Source: SZUA-368 sp028533045
GTDB taxonomy: Bacteria; Spirochaetota; Spirochaetia; DSM-2461
Direction: 5' to 3'
Assembly: GCA_050031985.1 (NCBI GenBank)
Contig: JBNAIG010000035.1
Location: forward strand, 124,001 to 188,000
DNA length: 64,000 bases
Both the position numbers and the translations under genes were made by a program. The notes beneath the pieces were generated by a model. The model did no database searches, was not told the DNA's origin, and saw nothing but the letters and a program-made list of their open reading frames with translations. This document shows positions 34,256 through 42,791 of the stretch, one piece after another. The number at the start of each line of letters is the position of its first letter. Position 1 is the stretch's first letter.

Positions 34256-35603
34256 TTGGAAGCAAAAAAACATTAAAAATTACTCCCTGGAGGAGCTCTT
34301 CTCCCTTTGTCATAGGTATAAGGGGATAAGTCTCTTCTCTTCTGGACTGGATCAGGATGAGAAGAACCGTGAGCTGAGCGGCATCAATCCTGTGATAGTT
34401 TTAACAGAAGGGGAACTAAAATACGGGGATAACATCCGGGCGATTGATTCCCCCCTGGATGAGCTGGATAAACTGGTTGAACTGATTTCCCACTTGTCCG
34501 AAGATCTGGGGCTACTCGGTTATCTCTCCTATGACTTTAAAGACAGACTGGAAGAACCGGGACTTTTTGACCCAAAACGCCAGGGGATCTATGAGGACTT
34601 TTACTTTGTCCTTTTTGAAAAATATATTCTTTCCCACAGGGGGGCGGATAGCTGTAAGGAGTATACCCTCTCCTTTGATTTTCCTTACTCCAGTCTGGGT
34701 AACACAGTAATCTTACCCTCTGAGAACAGCGAATCCTCCTCCGACTTAGAAGAGAGAAGCGCCCGGATAAAGGGAACAAGTCACAATAGGAAAGGCTTTT
34801 CTCGTAATGTTCGAAAAACAATTTCCCATATTGAAGCGGGGGACATTTACCAGGCTAACATAACAAGGAAGGTAGAAGGTACAACCTCATACGATGCGGT
34901 GGAACTGGCCCTTAAACTAGCCTCTTCCAACAGAATTGAATATGGTGTATTTGCCCATATACCGGGAGGACATGTAATAAGCACGAGCCCGGAACTTTTC
35001 TTCAAAACCCAAGGGAAGGAGATTTTAACGTCTCCCATTAAAGGAACAACCCCCCGTGGCAATAATCCTCGAGAAGATGAAAAACAGCGCAATGGCCTGC
35101 TCCATTCCGAAAAAAATCTTGCCGAACTGGCTATGATAACCGATCTCATGCGAAATGATCTTTCCCGAATTTGCAACTACGGTTCGGTTCAGGTGTCCCC
35201 CTTTCCCCAGTTAATGGAGCTTGAAAACGTTTATCACCTATATTCAGATATTAGAGGACGGCTAAGCCACAACATAACAACCGGAGATATCCTAAAAGCG
35301 ATTTTTCCCGGCGGCTCCATCACAGGTTGTCCTAAAATACGCTCCTGCCAGATTATTGAAAGATTAGAGGGTGAGCCACGTGGTATCTATACGGGTAGTT
35401 TTGGCATAATCAAACCCAAAGGAAATTCGCTCTTTAATATAATGATACGTACCCTGTTCCTTCAGGGTAACCATTTTTTCTATAATGTGGGGGGCGGTAT
35501 AACTCTTCTTTCTGACGAGGAAGAGGAATTTGAAGAAACAAGGCATAAGGGTGAAAATATTTGCCGCGCCTTGGATACGGAGGAAAGGGATGATTCTCTT
35601 TAA
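34248..35603 (+). CDS. pabB: Aminodeoxychorismate synthase component I
   Basis: A 451-residue chorismate-utilising enzyme that aminates chorismate at C4 with PabA. The catalytic core is complete: IEAGDIYQANI near 195, PIKGTTPRG near 260 with the lysine characteristic of PabB, ITDLMRNDLSR near 295, PGGSITGCPK near 355 and the final acidic cluster. The start is probably TTG 34248-34250, six bases after GAGG inside the end of pabA (8-base overlap). A TTG four codons earlier has no such site. Confidence 0.92.
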   Translation: MINWKQKNIKNYSLEELFSLCHRYKGISLFSSGLDQDEKNRELSGINPVIVLTEGELKYGDNIRAIDSPLDELDKLVELISHLSEDLGLLGYLSYDFKDRLEEPGLFDPKRQGIYEDFYFVLFEKYILSHRGADSCKEYTLSFDFPYSSLGNTVILPSENSESSSDLEERSARIKGTSHNRKGFSRNVRKTISHIEAGDIYQANITRKVEGTTSYDAVELALKLASSNRIEYGVFAHIPGGHVISTSPELFFKTQGKEILTSPIKGTTPRGNNPREDEKQRNGLLHSEKNLAELAMITDLMRNDLSRICNYGSVQVSPFPQLMELENVYHLYSDIRGRLSHNITTGDILKAIFPGGSITGCPKIRSCQIIERLEGEPRGIYTGSFGIIKPKGNSLFNIMIRTLFLQGNHFFYNVGGGITLLSDEEEEFEETRHKGENICRALDTEERDDSL

Positions 35604-36399
35604 CGGAAAACTACAGGATGAGCCGCTTAATTGCTCACCCTTCTCTTTACACTTCCAATATGGGACAGGTTTTTTCGAAACCATTCTTTACAATAAGGGG
35701 CTTTTCTTCTACGAGGAACATCTGAAGCGGATGAGAAACACCTGTAAGGATTTCTGTATTGACCTGAACTGGGATGATATCTCAGAAGACAAGCTGGTTA
35801 GGCTGCTAGGAAAAAAAAAGGACAGTGAATTCCGCCTTAAGATTCTCTATGCTCCCCTTAAGGAAGACTCCTCCCGATGGGATACGGTTGTCACTATGCA
35901 GCCTTATAAAAGACGTGACAACCCTATGACCGCCGCCCTCCATTGTACGGAACCTTACAACAATTCCCTTCACCATTATAAATCCACCAACTACGAATAC
36001 CACAGATACTGGTGTTCCCACTATAAAAACAGAGGGATGGATGAGGTTCTCTTTTCTCCTGATGGGAAACGAGCCCTGGAAGGCTCCTATACCAATATCA
36101 TAGTCCGCAAGGGCAAGACCCTTTACTTTGCTCCCCCCACTCTTCCCTGCCTCCCAGGCATTGCCCAGGAGAAAATTCTTGAATGGGCGAATAAATCGGG
36201 CTATAAATTGAAACCGGTGAAGAAAGGTTTTACCCATGCCCAACTACGCAGTGGAGAAGAAGTGATTCTAACGAACTCACTTCTCCTTGCAGAGAACTTG
36301 ATATCCTTAAAAATCAAAGAGAAAATCTATACCTTAGGACAAGAAAAGATTCTAAGAAATGCGATTAGGGAGAATTTCCTTAATTCCCGAGGGATTTAA
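35590..36399 (+). CDS. pabC: Aminodeoxychorismate lyase (class IV aminotransferase fold)
   Basis: A 269-residue PLP enzyme releasing pyruvate from aminodeoxychorismate to give p-aminobenzoate. It has the fold-type IV features FQYGTGFFETI near 25, a lysine in HHYKSTNYEYHR near 133 and EGSYTNI near 165. A branched-chain aminotransferase is the main alternative; the operon with pabA-pabB favours PabC. The start at ATG 35590 has GGAGG six bases before it and overlaps pabB by 14 bases. Its end overlaps the converging sirtuin gene by 20 bases. Confidence 0.87.
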   Translation: MILFNGKLQDEPLNCSPFSLHFQYGTGFFETILYNKGLFFYEEHLKRMRNTCKDFCIDLNWDDISEDKLVRLLGKKKDSEFRLKILYAPLKEDSSRWDTVVTMQPYKRRDNPMTAALHCTEPYNNSLHHYKSTNYEYHRYWCSHYKNRGMDEVLFSPDGKRALEGSYTNIIVRKGKTLYFAPPTLPCLPGIAQEKILEWANKSGYKLKPVKKGFTHAQLRSGEEVILTNSLLLAENLISLKIKEKIYTLGQEKILRNAIRENFLNSRGI

Positions 36400-37099
36400 C
36401 AAAGGAATCCAAATCTTCATGAATCACATGGGTAAACCGATTATCATGATCGGTAACTTCAAGATTCACAAGAATAGAGGGCATAAGACCGGTAAATTTC
36501 AGGGCCAGATCGGCCGCGGGCCTAACATTGAGTGACGTTCCCAGAACCAGAAGCAAATCTCCCCGGGGAGGATTCTCCCACACATGGAAGAACTCTTCCG
36601 GTAGTGATTCGCCAAAGAAAACCACATTGGGCTTTACCACCCCTCCACAACGACAATGGGGCACCCTCCCATGTTGAATGTCTTTTTCATAATTCTCAAA
36701 ATCATATTCCATGCCACAGCTGCGGCATCGCCCCTTATCATAGCCTCCGTGACACTCCAGGACCGCTTGAGATCCGGCCTTTCGATGAAGGCGATCAATA
36801 TTTTGAGTAATAATCTTAGCGATACGCCCCTCTTCTTCCAGACGGGCCAGCCATTTATGACAGAGAGTCGGCTGAGCGTTATGGAAAACAATCTCCCGGG
36901 AAAGATCAAAGAAAGGGTGTGGATTGGAATCAAAGTAATTTAAGTCAAAAATCGCTTCTCCATAGGGCAAATCATACTTATCCTGAACCCGCTCATAGAG
37001 CCCCCCTTCCCCACGAAAATCGGGAATACCGCTATTCGTACTTATCCCGGCTCCGCTAAAAACAATAATTTTTTTTGATGAATCTATGAGTTCTTTCAT
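36380..37099 (-). CDS. Sir2-family NAD-dependent protein deacylase
   Basis: This 239-residue sirtuin removes acyl groups from lysines using NAD. It has FSGAGIST and GIPDFRG (NAD pocket), TQNID near 97, the catalytic His in ECHGG near 115, a Cys4 zinc site (CRSC, then CRC) and GTSLNVRPA near 190. The length is typical of CobB-type enzymes without extensions. It is preceded by the groL terminator, so it is a separate unit read away from groL. No ribosome binding site or clear promoter was seen. Confidence 0.94.
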   Translation of the reverse strand: MKELIDSSKKIIVFSGAGISTNSGIPDFRGEGGLYERVQDKYDLPYGEAIFDLNYFDSNPHPFFDLSREIVFHNAQPTLCHKWLARLEEEGRIAKIITQNIDRLHRKAGSQAVLECHGGYDKGRCRSCGMEYDFENYEKDIQHGRVPHCRCGGVVKPNVVFFGESLPEEFFHVWENPPRGDLLLVLGTSLNVRPAADLALKFTGLMPSILVNLEVTDHDNRFTHVIHEDLDSFVKSLGN

Positions 37100-37146
37100 A
37101 GAAAAAGGTTAACATCTTTTATTAACTGTCACCAGTGGAAAAGAGT

Positions 37147-37176
37147 AAAAAAAACCGGAGAACGAATCTCCGGTTT
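37147..37176 (-). terminator. Rho-independent terminator of groL
   Basis: On the minus strand AAACCGGAGA, TTCG-centred loop, TCTCCGGTTT, then a run of T. It lies about 18 bases after the groL stop. Confidence 0.93.
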
Positions 37177-37193
37177 ATATCAAGAGGCAGGGC

Positions 37194-38843
37194 TTACATC
37201 ATGCCGCCCATACCGCCCATGCCGCCCATTCCTCCTGCGGGAGGAGCCATGGGAGCTTCGGGCTCGGGAATGTCCGTAATGGCACATTCGGTGGTAAGAA
37301 GCAGTGAAGCGATAGAAGCGGCGTTCTGAAGAGCGCTTCTGGTAACCTTGGCGGGGTCAATGATACCGGCGGCAACCATATCAACCCACTCCATCTTGTT
37401 GGCGTCAAAACCAATGCCTTTCTTTTCGTTCTTAGCTTTATCTGCCACAATGGAACCGTCAAGACCGGCGTTTCCGGCGATCTGTCGAATAGGTTCTTCG
37501 AGGGCTCTCTTAACGATCTTGAAACCGATCTTTTCTTCTTCAGTGAGAACGGATTCGTCAAACTTCTCAAGAGCTGTGCTGGCCTGAACGAGGGTTACAC
37601 CACCACCGGGAACAATACCTTCCTCAATAGCAGCTCTGGTAGCACTAAGGGCATCTTCTACTCTGTGCTTCTTCTCTTTCAGTTCAACTTCTGTCGCAGC
37701 ACCAACATTGATTACCGCAACACCACCGGCCAGCTTGGCCAATCGTTCCTGCAGCTTCTCTCTGTCGTAATCGCTGGTAGTATCTTCGATCTGAACACGG
37801 ATCTGGGCAATTCGTTCTTTAATATCGCCCTCTTTACCGGCACCGTTGATGATGGTGGTATTTTCTTTCTCTACCTTAACCATCTTGGCAGTACCAAGCT
37901 GTTCCAGTTCTGTATTTTCCAGTTTGAGGCCGATTTCTTCGGAAATAACTTCACCGCCTGTAAGGATAGCGATGTCTTCCAACATAGCCTTTCTTCTGTC
38001 GCCAAAGCCGGGAGCCTTAACGGCACAAACGTTGAGGGCCCCTCTAATGGTGTTCACAACAAGGGTAGCCAGAGCTTCGCCGTCAACATCTTCGGCAATG
38101 ATAAGACAGGGCTTACCGGCCTGGGCAATCTTTTCCAGAATAGGGAGAAGATCCTTCATGTTGCTAATCTTCTTATCGTAAATCAGGATGTAGGGAGCAT
38201 CAAGAGTTGTGGTCATGTTGTCCCGGTTGTTGGCAAAATAGGGAGAGAGGTAACCGCGGTCAAACTGCATACCTTCTACAAAGTCGGTCGTAGTATCAAT
38301 GGTCTTGGACTCTTCAACGGTAATAACACCGTCCTTACCAACCTTATCCATGGCACCGGCGATCTCATCACCGATTTCTCTGTCATTGTTGGCGGAAATA
38401 GCGGCTACCTGGGAGATTTCTTCCTTATCCTTGATAACCTTGGCAGTCTTTTTGATCTCTTCTACAGCTACTTCAACAGCCTTATCGATACCTCTTTTGA
38501 TACCCATGGGGTTAACACCGGCAGCAACGCTCTTAAGACCTTCCTTAACAATACCGTAAGCCAGTACGGTAGCAGTAGTGGTACCGTCACCGGCCACATC
38601 GTTGGTCTTGGTTGCTACTTCCTTAACAAGCTGAGCGCCCATATTTTCATAGGGATCTTCCAGTTCTACTTCTTTTGCAACGGAAACACCGTCTTTTGTT
38701 ACGGTGGGGGCACCGAATTTTTTATCTAAAAGGACGTTTCTTCCTTTGGGTCCCAGAGTTACCTTTACCGCATCGGACAGTTTGGTTACACCGGCGAGCA
38801 AGCTTTTTCTTGCATCTTCGTCGAATTTCAGCTGTTTAGCCAT
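37194..38843 (-). CDS. groL: Chaperonin GroEL (60 kDa)
   Basis: A 549-residue cytoplasmic chaperonin subunit. It has the ATP-binding GPKGRNV near 32, GDGTTTATVLA near 86, GAGG-type hinge VGAATEVELKEKK near 375 and the Gly-Met tail (repeated GGM) at the C-terminus. A GGGAG site lies 11 bases before the ATG. Its partner groES is 3.6 kb away on the other strand, a separation common in spirochaetes. It is a single gene between its own promoter and terminator. No CIRCE operator is present. Confidence 0.98.
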   Translation of the reverse strand: MAKQLKFDEDARKSLLAGVTKLSDAVKVTLGPKGRNVLLDKKFGAPTVTKDGVSVAKEVELEDPYENMGAQLVKEVATKTNDVAGDGTTTATVLAYGIVKEGLKSVAAGVNPMGIKRGIDKAVEVAVEEIKKTAKVIKDKEEISQVAAISANNDREIGDEIAGAMDKVGKDGVITVEESKTIDTTTDFVEGMQFDRGYLSPYFANNRDNMTTTLDAPYILIYDKKISNMKDLLPILEKIAQAGKPCLIIAEDVDGEALATLVVNTIRGALNVCAVKAPGFGDRRKAMLEDIAILTGGEVISEEIGLKLENTELEQLGTAKMVKVEKENTTIINGAGKEGDIKERIAQIRVQIEDTTSDYDREKLQERLAKLAGGVAVINVGAATEVELKEKKHRVEDALSATRAAIEEGIVPGGGVTLVQASTALEKFDESVLTEEEKIGFKIVKRALEEPIRQIAGNAGLDGSIVADKAKNEKKGIGFDANKMEWVDMVAAGIIDPAKVTRSALQNAASIASLLLTTECAITDIPEPEAPMAPPAGGMGGMGGMGGMM

Positions 38844-38890
38844 TAATCTATTTCTCCCTTATATAGGTTATTGATTTTTGATTCAGAGAT

Positions 38891-38919
38891 AAAATACTAA
38901 TTTCTAATTATTTCATCAA
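38891..38919 (-). promoter_or_regulatory. Sigma-70 promoter of groL
   Basis: TTGATG (38919-38914), 17-base spacer, TATTTT (38896-38891) on the minus strand, leaving a leader of about 40 bases. No CIRCE inverted repeat or sigma-32-type boxes surround it. Confidence 0.65.
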
Positions 38920-38967
38920 GATTTTTTTCGCTTTTTTTTACAACTTAGTAAAGAAGCGGGAGCAGGT

Positions 38968-39255
38968 CTATTGGACACTTAAATCGATCATTCTCTTAAA
39001 GGGGGAATTTTCTTTTTTCAATTCCTTTGAGCCCCGGGTGATTTTGCACAAGCTCAACCCCAATTCCTCGGAGATTTTTCTTTGGGATGTACCCTGGTCT
39101 ATCTTTTTAACAAGGGCCCAACGGGAAGCGACTTCCTGCAACTCGTTTTGCGTAAGGAGGCAGGGCAGAAATTCTTCAATGAGGTCCGGATCACCCGTTT
39201 TAGCCAGGGTTTCGCTCATTTCCCTTATATATAATCGAACTTCGTTACTATTCAT
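38968..39255 (-). CDS. TrpR-family repressor
   Basis: A 95-residue all-helical DNA-binding protein of the Trp-repressor superfamily (TrpR/YerC type). LLTQNELQEVASRWALVKKI (about 36-55) is the family core, followed by the helix-turn-helix QRKISEELGLSLCKITRGSKEL. TrpR uses tryptophan as co-repressor; whether this one does is unknown, and no trp genes are nearby. ATG 39253-39255 is chosen because a textbook promoter ends six bases before it. It probably makes a leaderless message. Confidence 0.85.
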   Translation of the reverse strand: MNSNEVRLYIREMSETLAKTGDPDLIEEFLPCLLTQNELQEVASRWALVKKIDQGTSQRKISEELGLSLCKITRGSKELKKENSPFKRMIDLSVQ

Positions 39256-39261
39256 AAGAAC

Positions 39262-39290
39262 ATAATAAGAAAGGAAACCCGGGCTGTCAA
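39262..39290 (-). promoter_or_regulatory. Leaderless-type sigma-70 promoter of the TrpR-like gene
   Basis: TTGACA (39290-39285), 17-base spacer, TATTAT (39267-39262), then six bases to the ATG, with no Shine-Dalgarno. Transcription would start at or next to the A of the ATG. Confidence 0.85.
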
Positions 39291-39293
39291 GTT

Positions 39294-41150
39294 TTAACGC
39301 CGTCTTTCGGCCAGCAGAATGAGACCTCGCAAGTCCTCTTCTTTCTCGGCGGCATCCCATTTCTTGACAAAATCGGGACTCTGAACAATCTGGGCAATGG
39401 CCATAAGAGCCTGAAGATGAAAATTGCGCTCCCCTTTCGCCCCGGCCAGAGCGAAGACAATACGGATGTTGTTGCGATCCTCAGTAAACTGCACCCCCTC
39501 CTTGAGCCTGACAACTACAATATCAAAGCCCGCATCTTCATCCAGAACGATATGAGGAATGGCCAGGTCATCACTTATGGCAGTGGAGGAGTCCGACTCC
39601 CGTTCTTCCAACTTCTGTCGGATTTTATCCATGGGAATATCCATGCGAAGAGAAAAGGCCTGGGCGATTTTTTCACTCAATTCATCCCGTGAGATTTCCC
39701 GTTTAATATCCAGAATTATGGCATTCCGAATGAGTCCGTCAAATCGGTCATCTTCGATATTATCTCTCTCCCGGAGGATAGTGGTTAGTTCATTATGAAG
39801 GGAACCGTCGCGCACCTCACTGGAGACAACCCGCTCAACGATTCTGATGAGGGCCGATTCAGCCTTGGGCTTATCCTTACGATAGAAGATGAACCAAGCC
39901 GTGGAAAGCATAAAGAAAAACAGAGCCAACAGCAGAGGAAGATTCCCCATTTTAAAAATGAGAACCGTGGAAAAGAGAATCCCCAATATAGGAAAAAAAG
40001 GATAGAAGGGTGTCCTGAAAATGGGCCGATATGAAACAATCCGACTCTCTCTCATAAGAATGACCGACATATTTACAAGAAGGAAAAGTATAAGCATCAT
40101 GGTGGACGCCGTTTTAACAAGATTTTCCAGATTCAATCCCAAGATAACCAAAGCCATGAAAATACCGGTTAACACAACCGATAGCCAGGGTATGTCCTTT
40201 TTTTTCGTATGTTTTTGGAAGAATTCCGGCAGAAGACCATCCCGTGACATGGCAACGGGAAGGCGGGAAGCGGACATAAGCGAGGCGTTAGCCGTGGTAG
40301 CAAAGGAAAATATGGCGGCTATAGAAAGGAGGACCATCCCAAAACGTCCGGCCACCTTACCCGCTCCAATGGAGAGAGGAGTCAGACTATTCAACATTTC
40401 CTGTGGAGTCAGCAGTGCTAAGGTAACGGCAATAGTAAAAAGATAGGCCCCGTTTACTACAATATAGCTCAAAAACATCCCCCGTGGGAGAGTTTTGCCG
40501 GGATTCCTCACCTCCCCGGCCAACGAAGCAACCTTGGTTAATCCCCCGTAGGAGATAAAAACCGTGCCTGCAATGCCCAACATGACATCGAAGGGAGAAT
40601 CGGCCATGGTGGTCAGTCGGGTTAAATCGGCCTTGGGCCATCCAATGATATTGTAATAGATAAGGATTCCCAGGAGGGCAAAAACCATAAGATCCTGAAC
40701 ATGACCGGTACTTTCCACGCTTACCAAATTTAAAATGGTAAAAAAGAGAATAAAGAAAAGGGCGACCAGTTTAATTTGAAACATGGTGATACCCGGGTAG
40801 ATAAGCTGCATAAAGGCCCCGATACCAATGAGGGCGAAGGCTCCTTTAAGGGCGATGGAAAACCAGTTGGCAAAACCGGCAAAATTCCCCAGCATAGGCC
40901 CCAGGCTTCTATAGATATAAAAGTAGGTCCCTCCCGACTTGGGCATGGCCGTAGCTAGCTCAACCTTTGAAAGAAGAGCGGGAATCATCATTATCCCTGC
41001 CAGAAAATAGGCCGGAATGATTCCCGTACCCGCTTTGCTGTAGACCACGGCGGGAAGCACGAAGAGTCCGGAGCTGATCATTGCCCCCGATGCTATACAA
41101 AACACTTCAAGTAAACCGAGACTTTCTTCTTTATGCTTTTTACTTTCCAT
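39294..41150 (-). CDS. APC-family amino-acid permease fused to a PTS EIIA domain
   Basis: A 618-residue fusion. Residues of about 1-430 form twelve hydrophobic segments of an APC-superfamily transporter (ASGAMISSGLFVLPA near 20 in the first helix, AMPKSGGTYFYIYR near 65). Residues of about 470-615 form a fructose-type PTS EIIA domain with the phosphorylatable His in LAIPHIVLDE. The fusion suggests that transport is set by the phosphorylation state of the PTS. TATAAT (41162-41157) ends six bases before the ATG; an AGGGGT there could be a weak ribosome binding site. The substrate is unknown. Confidence 0.85.
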   Translation of the reverse strand: MESKKHKEESLGLLEVFCIASGAMISSGLFVLPAVVYSKAGTGIIPAYFLAGIMMIPALLSKVELATAMPKSGGTYFYIYRSLGPMLGNFAGFANWFSIALKGAFALIGIGAFMQLIYPGITMFQIKLVALFFILFFTILNLVSVESTGHVQDLMVFALLGILIYYNIIGWPKADLTRLTTMADSPFDVMLGIAGTVFISYGGLTKVASLAGEVRNPGKTLPRGMFLSYIVVNGAYLFTIAVTLALLTPQEMLNSLTPLSIGAGKVAGRFGMVLLSIAAIFSFATTANASLMSASRLPVAMSRDGLLPEFFQKHTKKKDIPWLSVVLTGIFMALVILGLNLENLVKTASTMMLILFLLVNMSVILMRESRIVSYRPIFRTPFYPFFPILGILFSTVLIFKMGNLPLLLALFFFMLSTAWFIFYRKDKPKAESALIRIVERVVSSEVRDGSLHNELTTILRERDNIEDDRFDGLIRNAIILDIKREISRDELSEKIAQAFSLRMDIPMDKIRQKLEERESDSSTAISDDLAIPHIVLDEDAGFDIVVVRLKEGVQFTEDRNNIRIVFALAGAKGERNFHLQALMAIAQIVQSPDFVKKWDAAEKEEDLRGLILLAERRR

Positions 41151-41250
41151 ACCCCTATTATAAACGATGTTTCCCCAAAAGCTAAAGTCTTTGTTTAAAA
41201 ATCCGATCTTTTAAATGTATTTGTTGTTACCCCTCCCATTAACAACAATA

Positions 41251-41284
41251 AAAAGGGGCTGTCCAAGCGACAGCCCCTTTTCTT
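41251..41284 (-). terminator. Terminator of the sigma-factor gene (possibly bidirectional)
   Basis: On the minus strand AAAAGGGGCTGTC, GCTTG loop, GACAGCCCCTTTTT. The 13-bp stem directly follows the stop codon. The opposite strand also ends in T-rich sequence, but nothing converges on it. Confidence 0.92.
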
Positions 41285-42130
41285 TTAAGCCACATAGGCT
41301 TCCAGTTTTCTTTTTCGTCCCGGATGCTGCAACTTGATAAGCGCTTTCTGTTCAATCTGTCGTATACGCTCTTTAGTCAAGTCGTAGATATCGCCGATCT
41401 CCTTGAGAGACATGGGCTTCTTGTCATTAAGTCCGTAGCGATATTGAAGGACCTGAGCTTCCTTGGTAGGAAGATCAAGGAGAACTTTATTTATGTCCTC
41501 TTTAAGAGTGATGTTCATCACCTGATCGTCGGGGGAAAGGTAGCCTTCATCCTCGATAAAATCCCCCAGTACGGAAGAATCTTTCTTGTAAAAAACAGGA
41601 GTTTCCAAGGAAACATGATCCCGGGAAAGACGAAGAAGATCTTCAACGTCCTTGGCTTTAAGATCAAGTTCCCGGGCGATTTCTGCGATTTCCGGCTCTT
41701 CTCCGTTGGAATTGGTCAACTCTTTTCTGGTCTTTTCGATCTGAACCAATTCATTGGCCCGGTTCATAGGCAATCGAATCATACGGGATTTTTCGCAGAT
41801 GGCTTTAAGGATAGCCTGTCTTATCCACCATACGGCGTAGGAAATAAAGTGATAGCCCCTTTCCGGGTCGTACTTTTCGATGGCATTGATAAGCCCCAGA
41901 TTCCCTTCACCTATAAGGTCTTCCAGAGTCAAACCCTGATTTTGATATTTTTTTGCCACGTTTACTACGAAGCGAAGGTTGGCGCTAACCAGTATATCTT
42001 TTGCCATAGGATCACCGCTTACGGCTCTTCGGGCAATTTCGTCTTCCTCTTCTCTTGTAAGAAGATCGACTTTGTTTATTTCTTTCAAATAAGTAGATAA
42101 GGTGGATTCATCATTTTTATAGTTGCTCAT
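41285..42130 (-). CDS. RNA polymerase sigma factor, sigma-70 family, RpoS-like
   Basis: A 281-residue sigma factor without region 1.1. Region 1.2 (STYLKEINKVDLLTREEE, about 10-28), region 2 (LVSANLRFVVNVAKKYQNQG, then the -10-recognising YAVWWIRQAI near 118), region 3 and region 4 (SLKEIGDIYDLTKERIRQIEQ, helix-turn-helix, near 245) are complete. It is too short for a primary RpoD of spirochaetes and of the size of Borrelia RpoS. ATG 42128-42130 is chosen because GGGAGG lies seven bases upstream. A consensus sigma-54 promoter precedes it, so it may be the downstream sigma factor of an RpoN cascade. Confidence 0.9.
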   Translation of the reverse strand: MSNYKNDESTLSTYLKEINKVDLLTREEEDEIARRAVSGDPMAKDILVSANLRFVVNVAKKYQNQGLTLEDLIGEGNLGLINAIEKYDPERGYHFISYAVWWIRQAILKAICEKSRMIRLPMNRANELVQIEKTRKELTNSNGEEPEIAEIARELDLKAKDVEDLLRLSRDHVSLETPVFYKKDSSVLGDFIEDEGYLSPDDQVMNITLKEDINKVLLDLPTKEAQVLQYRYGLNDKKPMSLKEIGDIYDLTKERIRQIEQKALIKLQHPGRKRKLEAYVA

Positions 42131-42176
42131 ACTATCCTCCCGCCAAATTATTGTTGGCATCTGTTGTCACTCATAA

Positions 42177-42193
42177 TGCAATTAGGATGCCAA
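42177..42193 (-). promoter_or_regulatory. Sigma-54 (-24/-12) promoter of the RpoS-like gene
   Basis: The minus strand reads TTGGCATCCTAATTGCA, with GG and GC separated by exactly 10 bases. The predicted start near 42166 gives a leader of about 36 bases that contains the GGGAGG site of the sigma-factor gene. Confidence 0.8.
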
Positions 42194-42204
42194 AATCATA
42201 AAAT

Positions 42205-42235
42205 ATAAGCTTATTTCTTTACCACATAAGCTTTT
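42205..42235. promoter_or_regulatory. Paired ATAAGCTT sites upstream of the sigma-54 promoter
   Basis: ATAAGCTTAT (42205-42214, a perfect palindrome) and ATAAGCTTTT (42226-42235) start 21 bases apart, two helical turns. They lie about 44 and 65 bases upstream of the predicted start. Candidate regulator or bending-protein sites. Confidence 0.45.
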
Positions 42236-42434
42236 AAGAAATACGCAGGATTTTTTATCTATATTTTCCTTGACTTTTGACCTTCTTCTTAATAATAAAA
42301 TGAGTCAAAAAGCCCCACTACCCTATCTCAACCAGTTAACTGTGTCATAAATACCCTCATGATAAGAGGAAGCTGGTGTTTTGTCCGCGAAGTGTCTCCT
42401 ATGAGGACCATTTCTCTTAATTTTTAACTTTTTA

Positions 42435-42463
42435 TTGACCCTGTTTACTCTTTTTCGTATATT
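42435..42463 (+). promoter_or_regulatory. Sigma-70 promoter of groES
   Basis: TTGACC (42435-42440), 17-base spacer, TATATT (42458-42463), 40 bases before the groES ATG. The rest of the 373-base gap between the sigma-factor gene and groES holds the two features on its left side and nothing else recognised. Confidence 0.75.
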
Positions 42464-42503
42464 AGTGATGAAATTTTTATATTGATTAAATGAGAGGATA
42501 GAT

Positions 42504-42770
42504 ATGACTGTTAAACCCCTGGGAGACAGAGTTCTTATTAAAATTGAAGAGGCCGAAACAAAAACCGCATCCGGTCTTTACATTCCCGATACGGCACAGG
42601 AAAAGACCCAGACCGGTATCGTAACTGCCCTGGGTGATGACACTGACGTTATTACCGTTAAGGAAGGCCAGAAAGTAATGTATGACAAATATGCCGGTAC
42701 TTCTGTAAAGGTTGACGGCGATGAATTCCTTCTGGTTAAAATGCAGGATATTATTGCCATTGTTGAATAA
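42504..42770 (+). CDS. groES: Co-chaperonin GroES (10 kDa)
   Basis: An 88-residue lid subunit of the GroEL chaperonin. PLGDRVLIK begins the barrel, the mobile loop is ETKTASGLYIP (about 18-28) and the roof/core region ends VKMQDIIAIVE. It is a little shorter than the usual 95-97 residues. Its GAGAGGAT site lies a few bases before the ATG. It is transcribed alone between a sigma-70 promoter and a terminator. Confidence 0.97.
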   Translation: MTVKPLGDRVLIKIEEAETKTASGLYIPDTAQEKTQTGIVTALGDDTDVITVKEGQKVMYDKYAGTSVKVDGDEFLLVKMQDIIAIVE

Positions 42771-42791
42771 ACACTATTCTTTATGATAGAG

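Noticed and set aside
38844..38967. CIRCE operator before groL
   Set aside because: No TTAGCACTC/GAGTGCTAA inverted repeat is present on either strand.
42370..42400. GG-N10-GC match upstream of groES (TGGTGTTTTGTCCGC)
   Set aside because: Neither block resembles TGGCAC or TTGC apart from the invariant pairs, and a good TTGACC-17-TATATT promoter lies closer to the gene.
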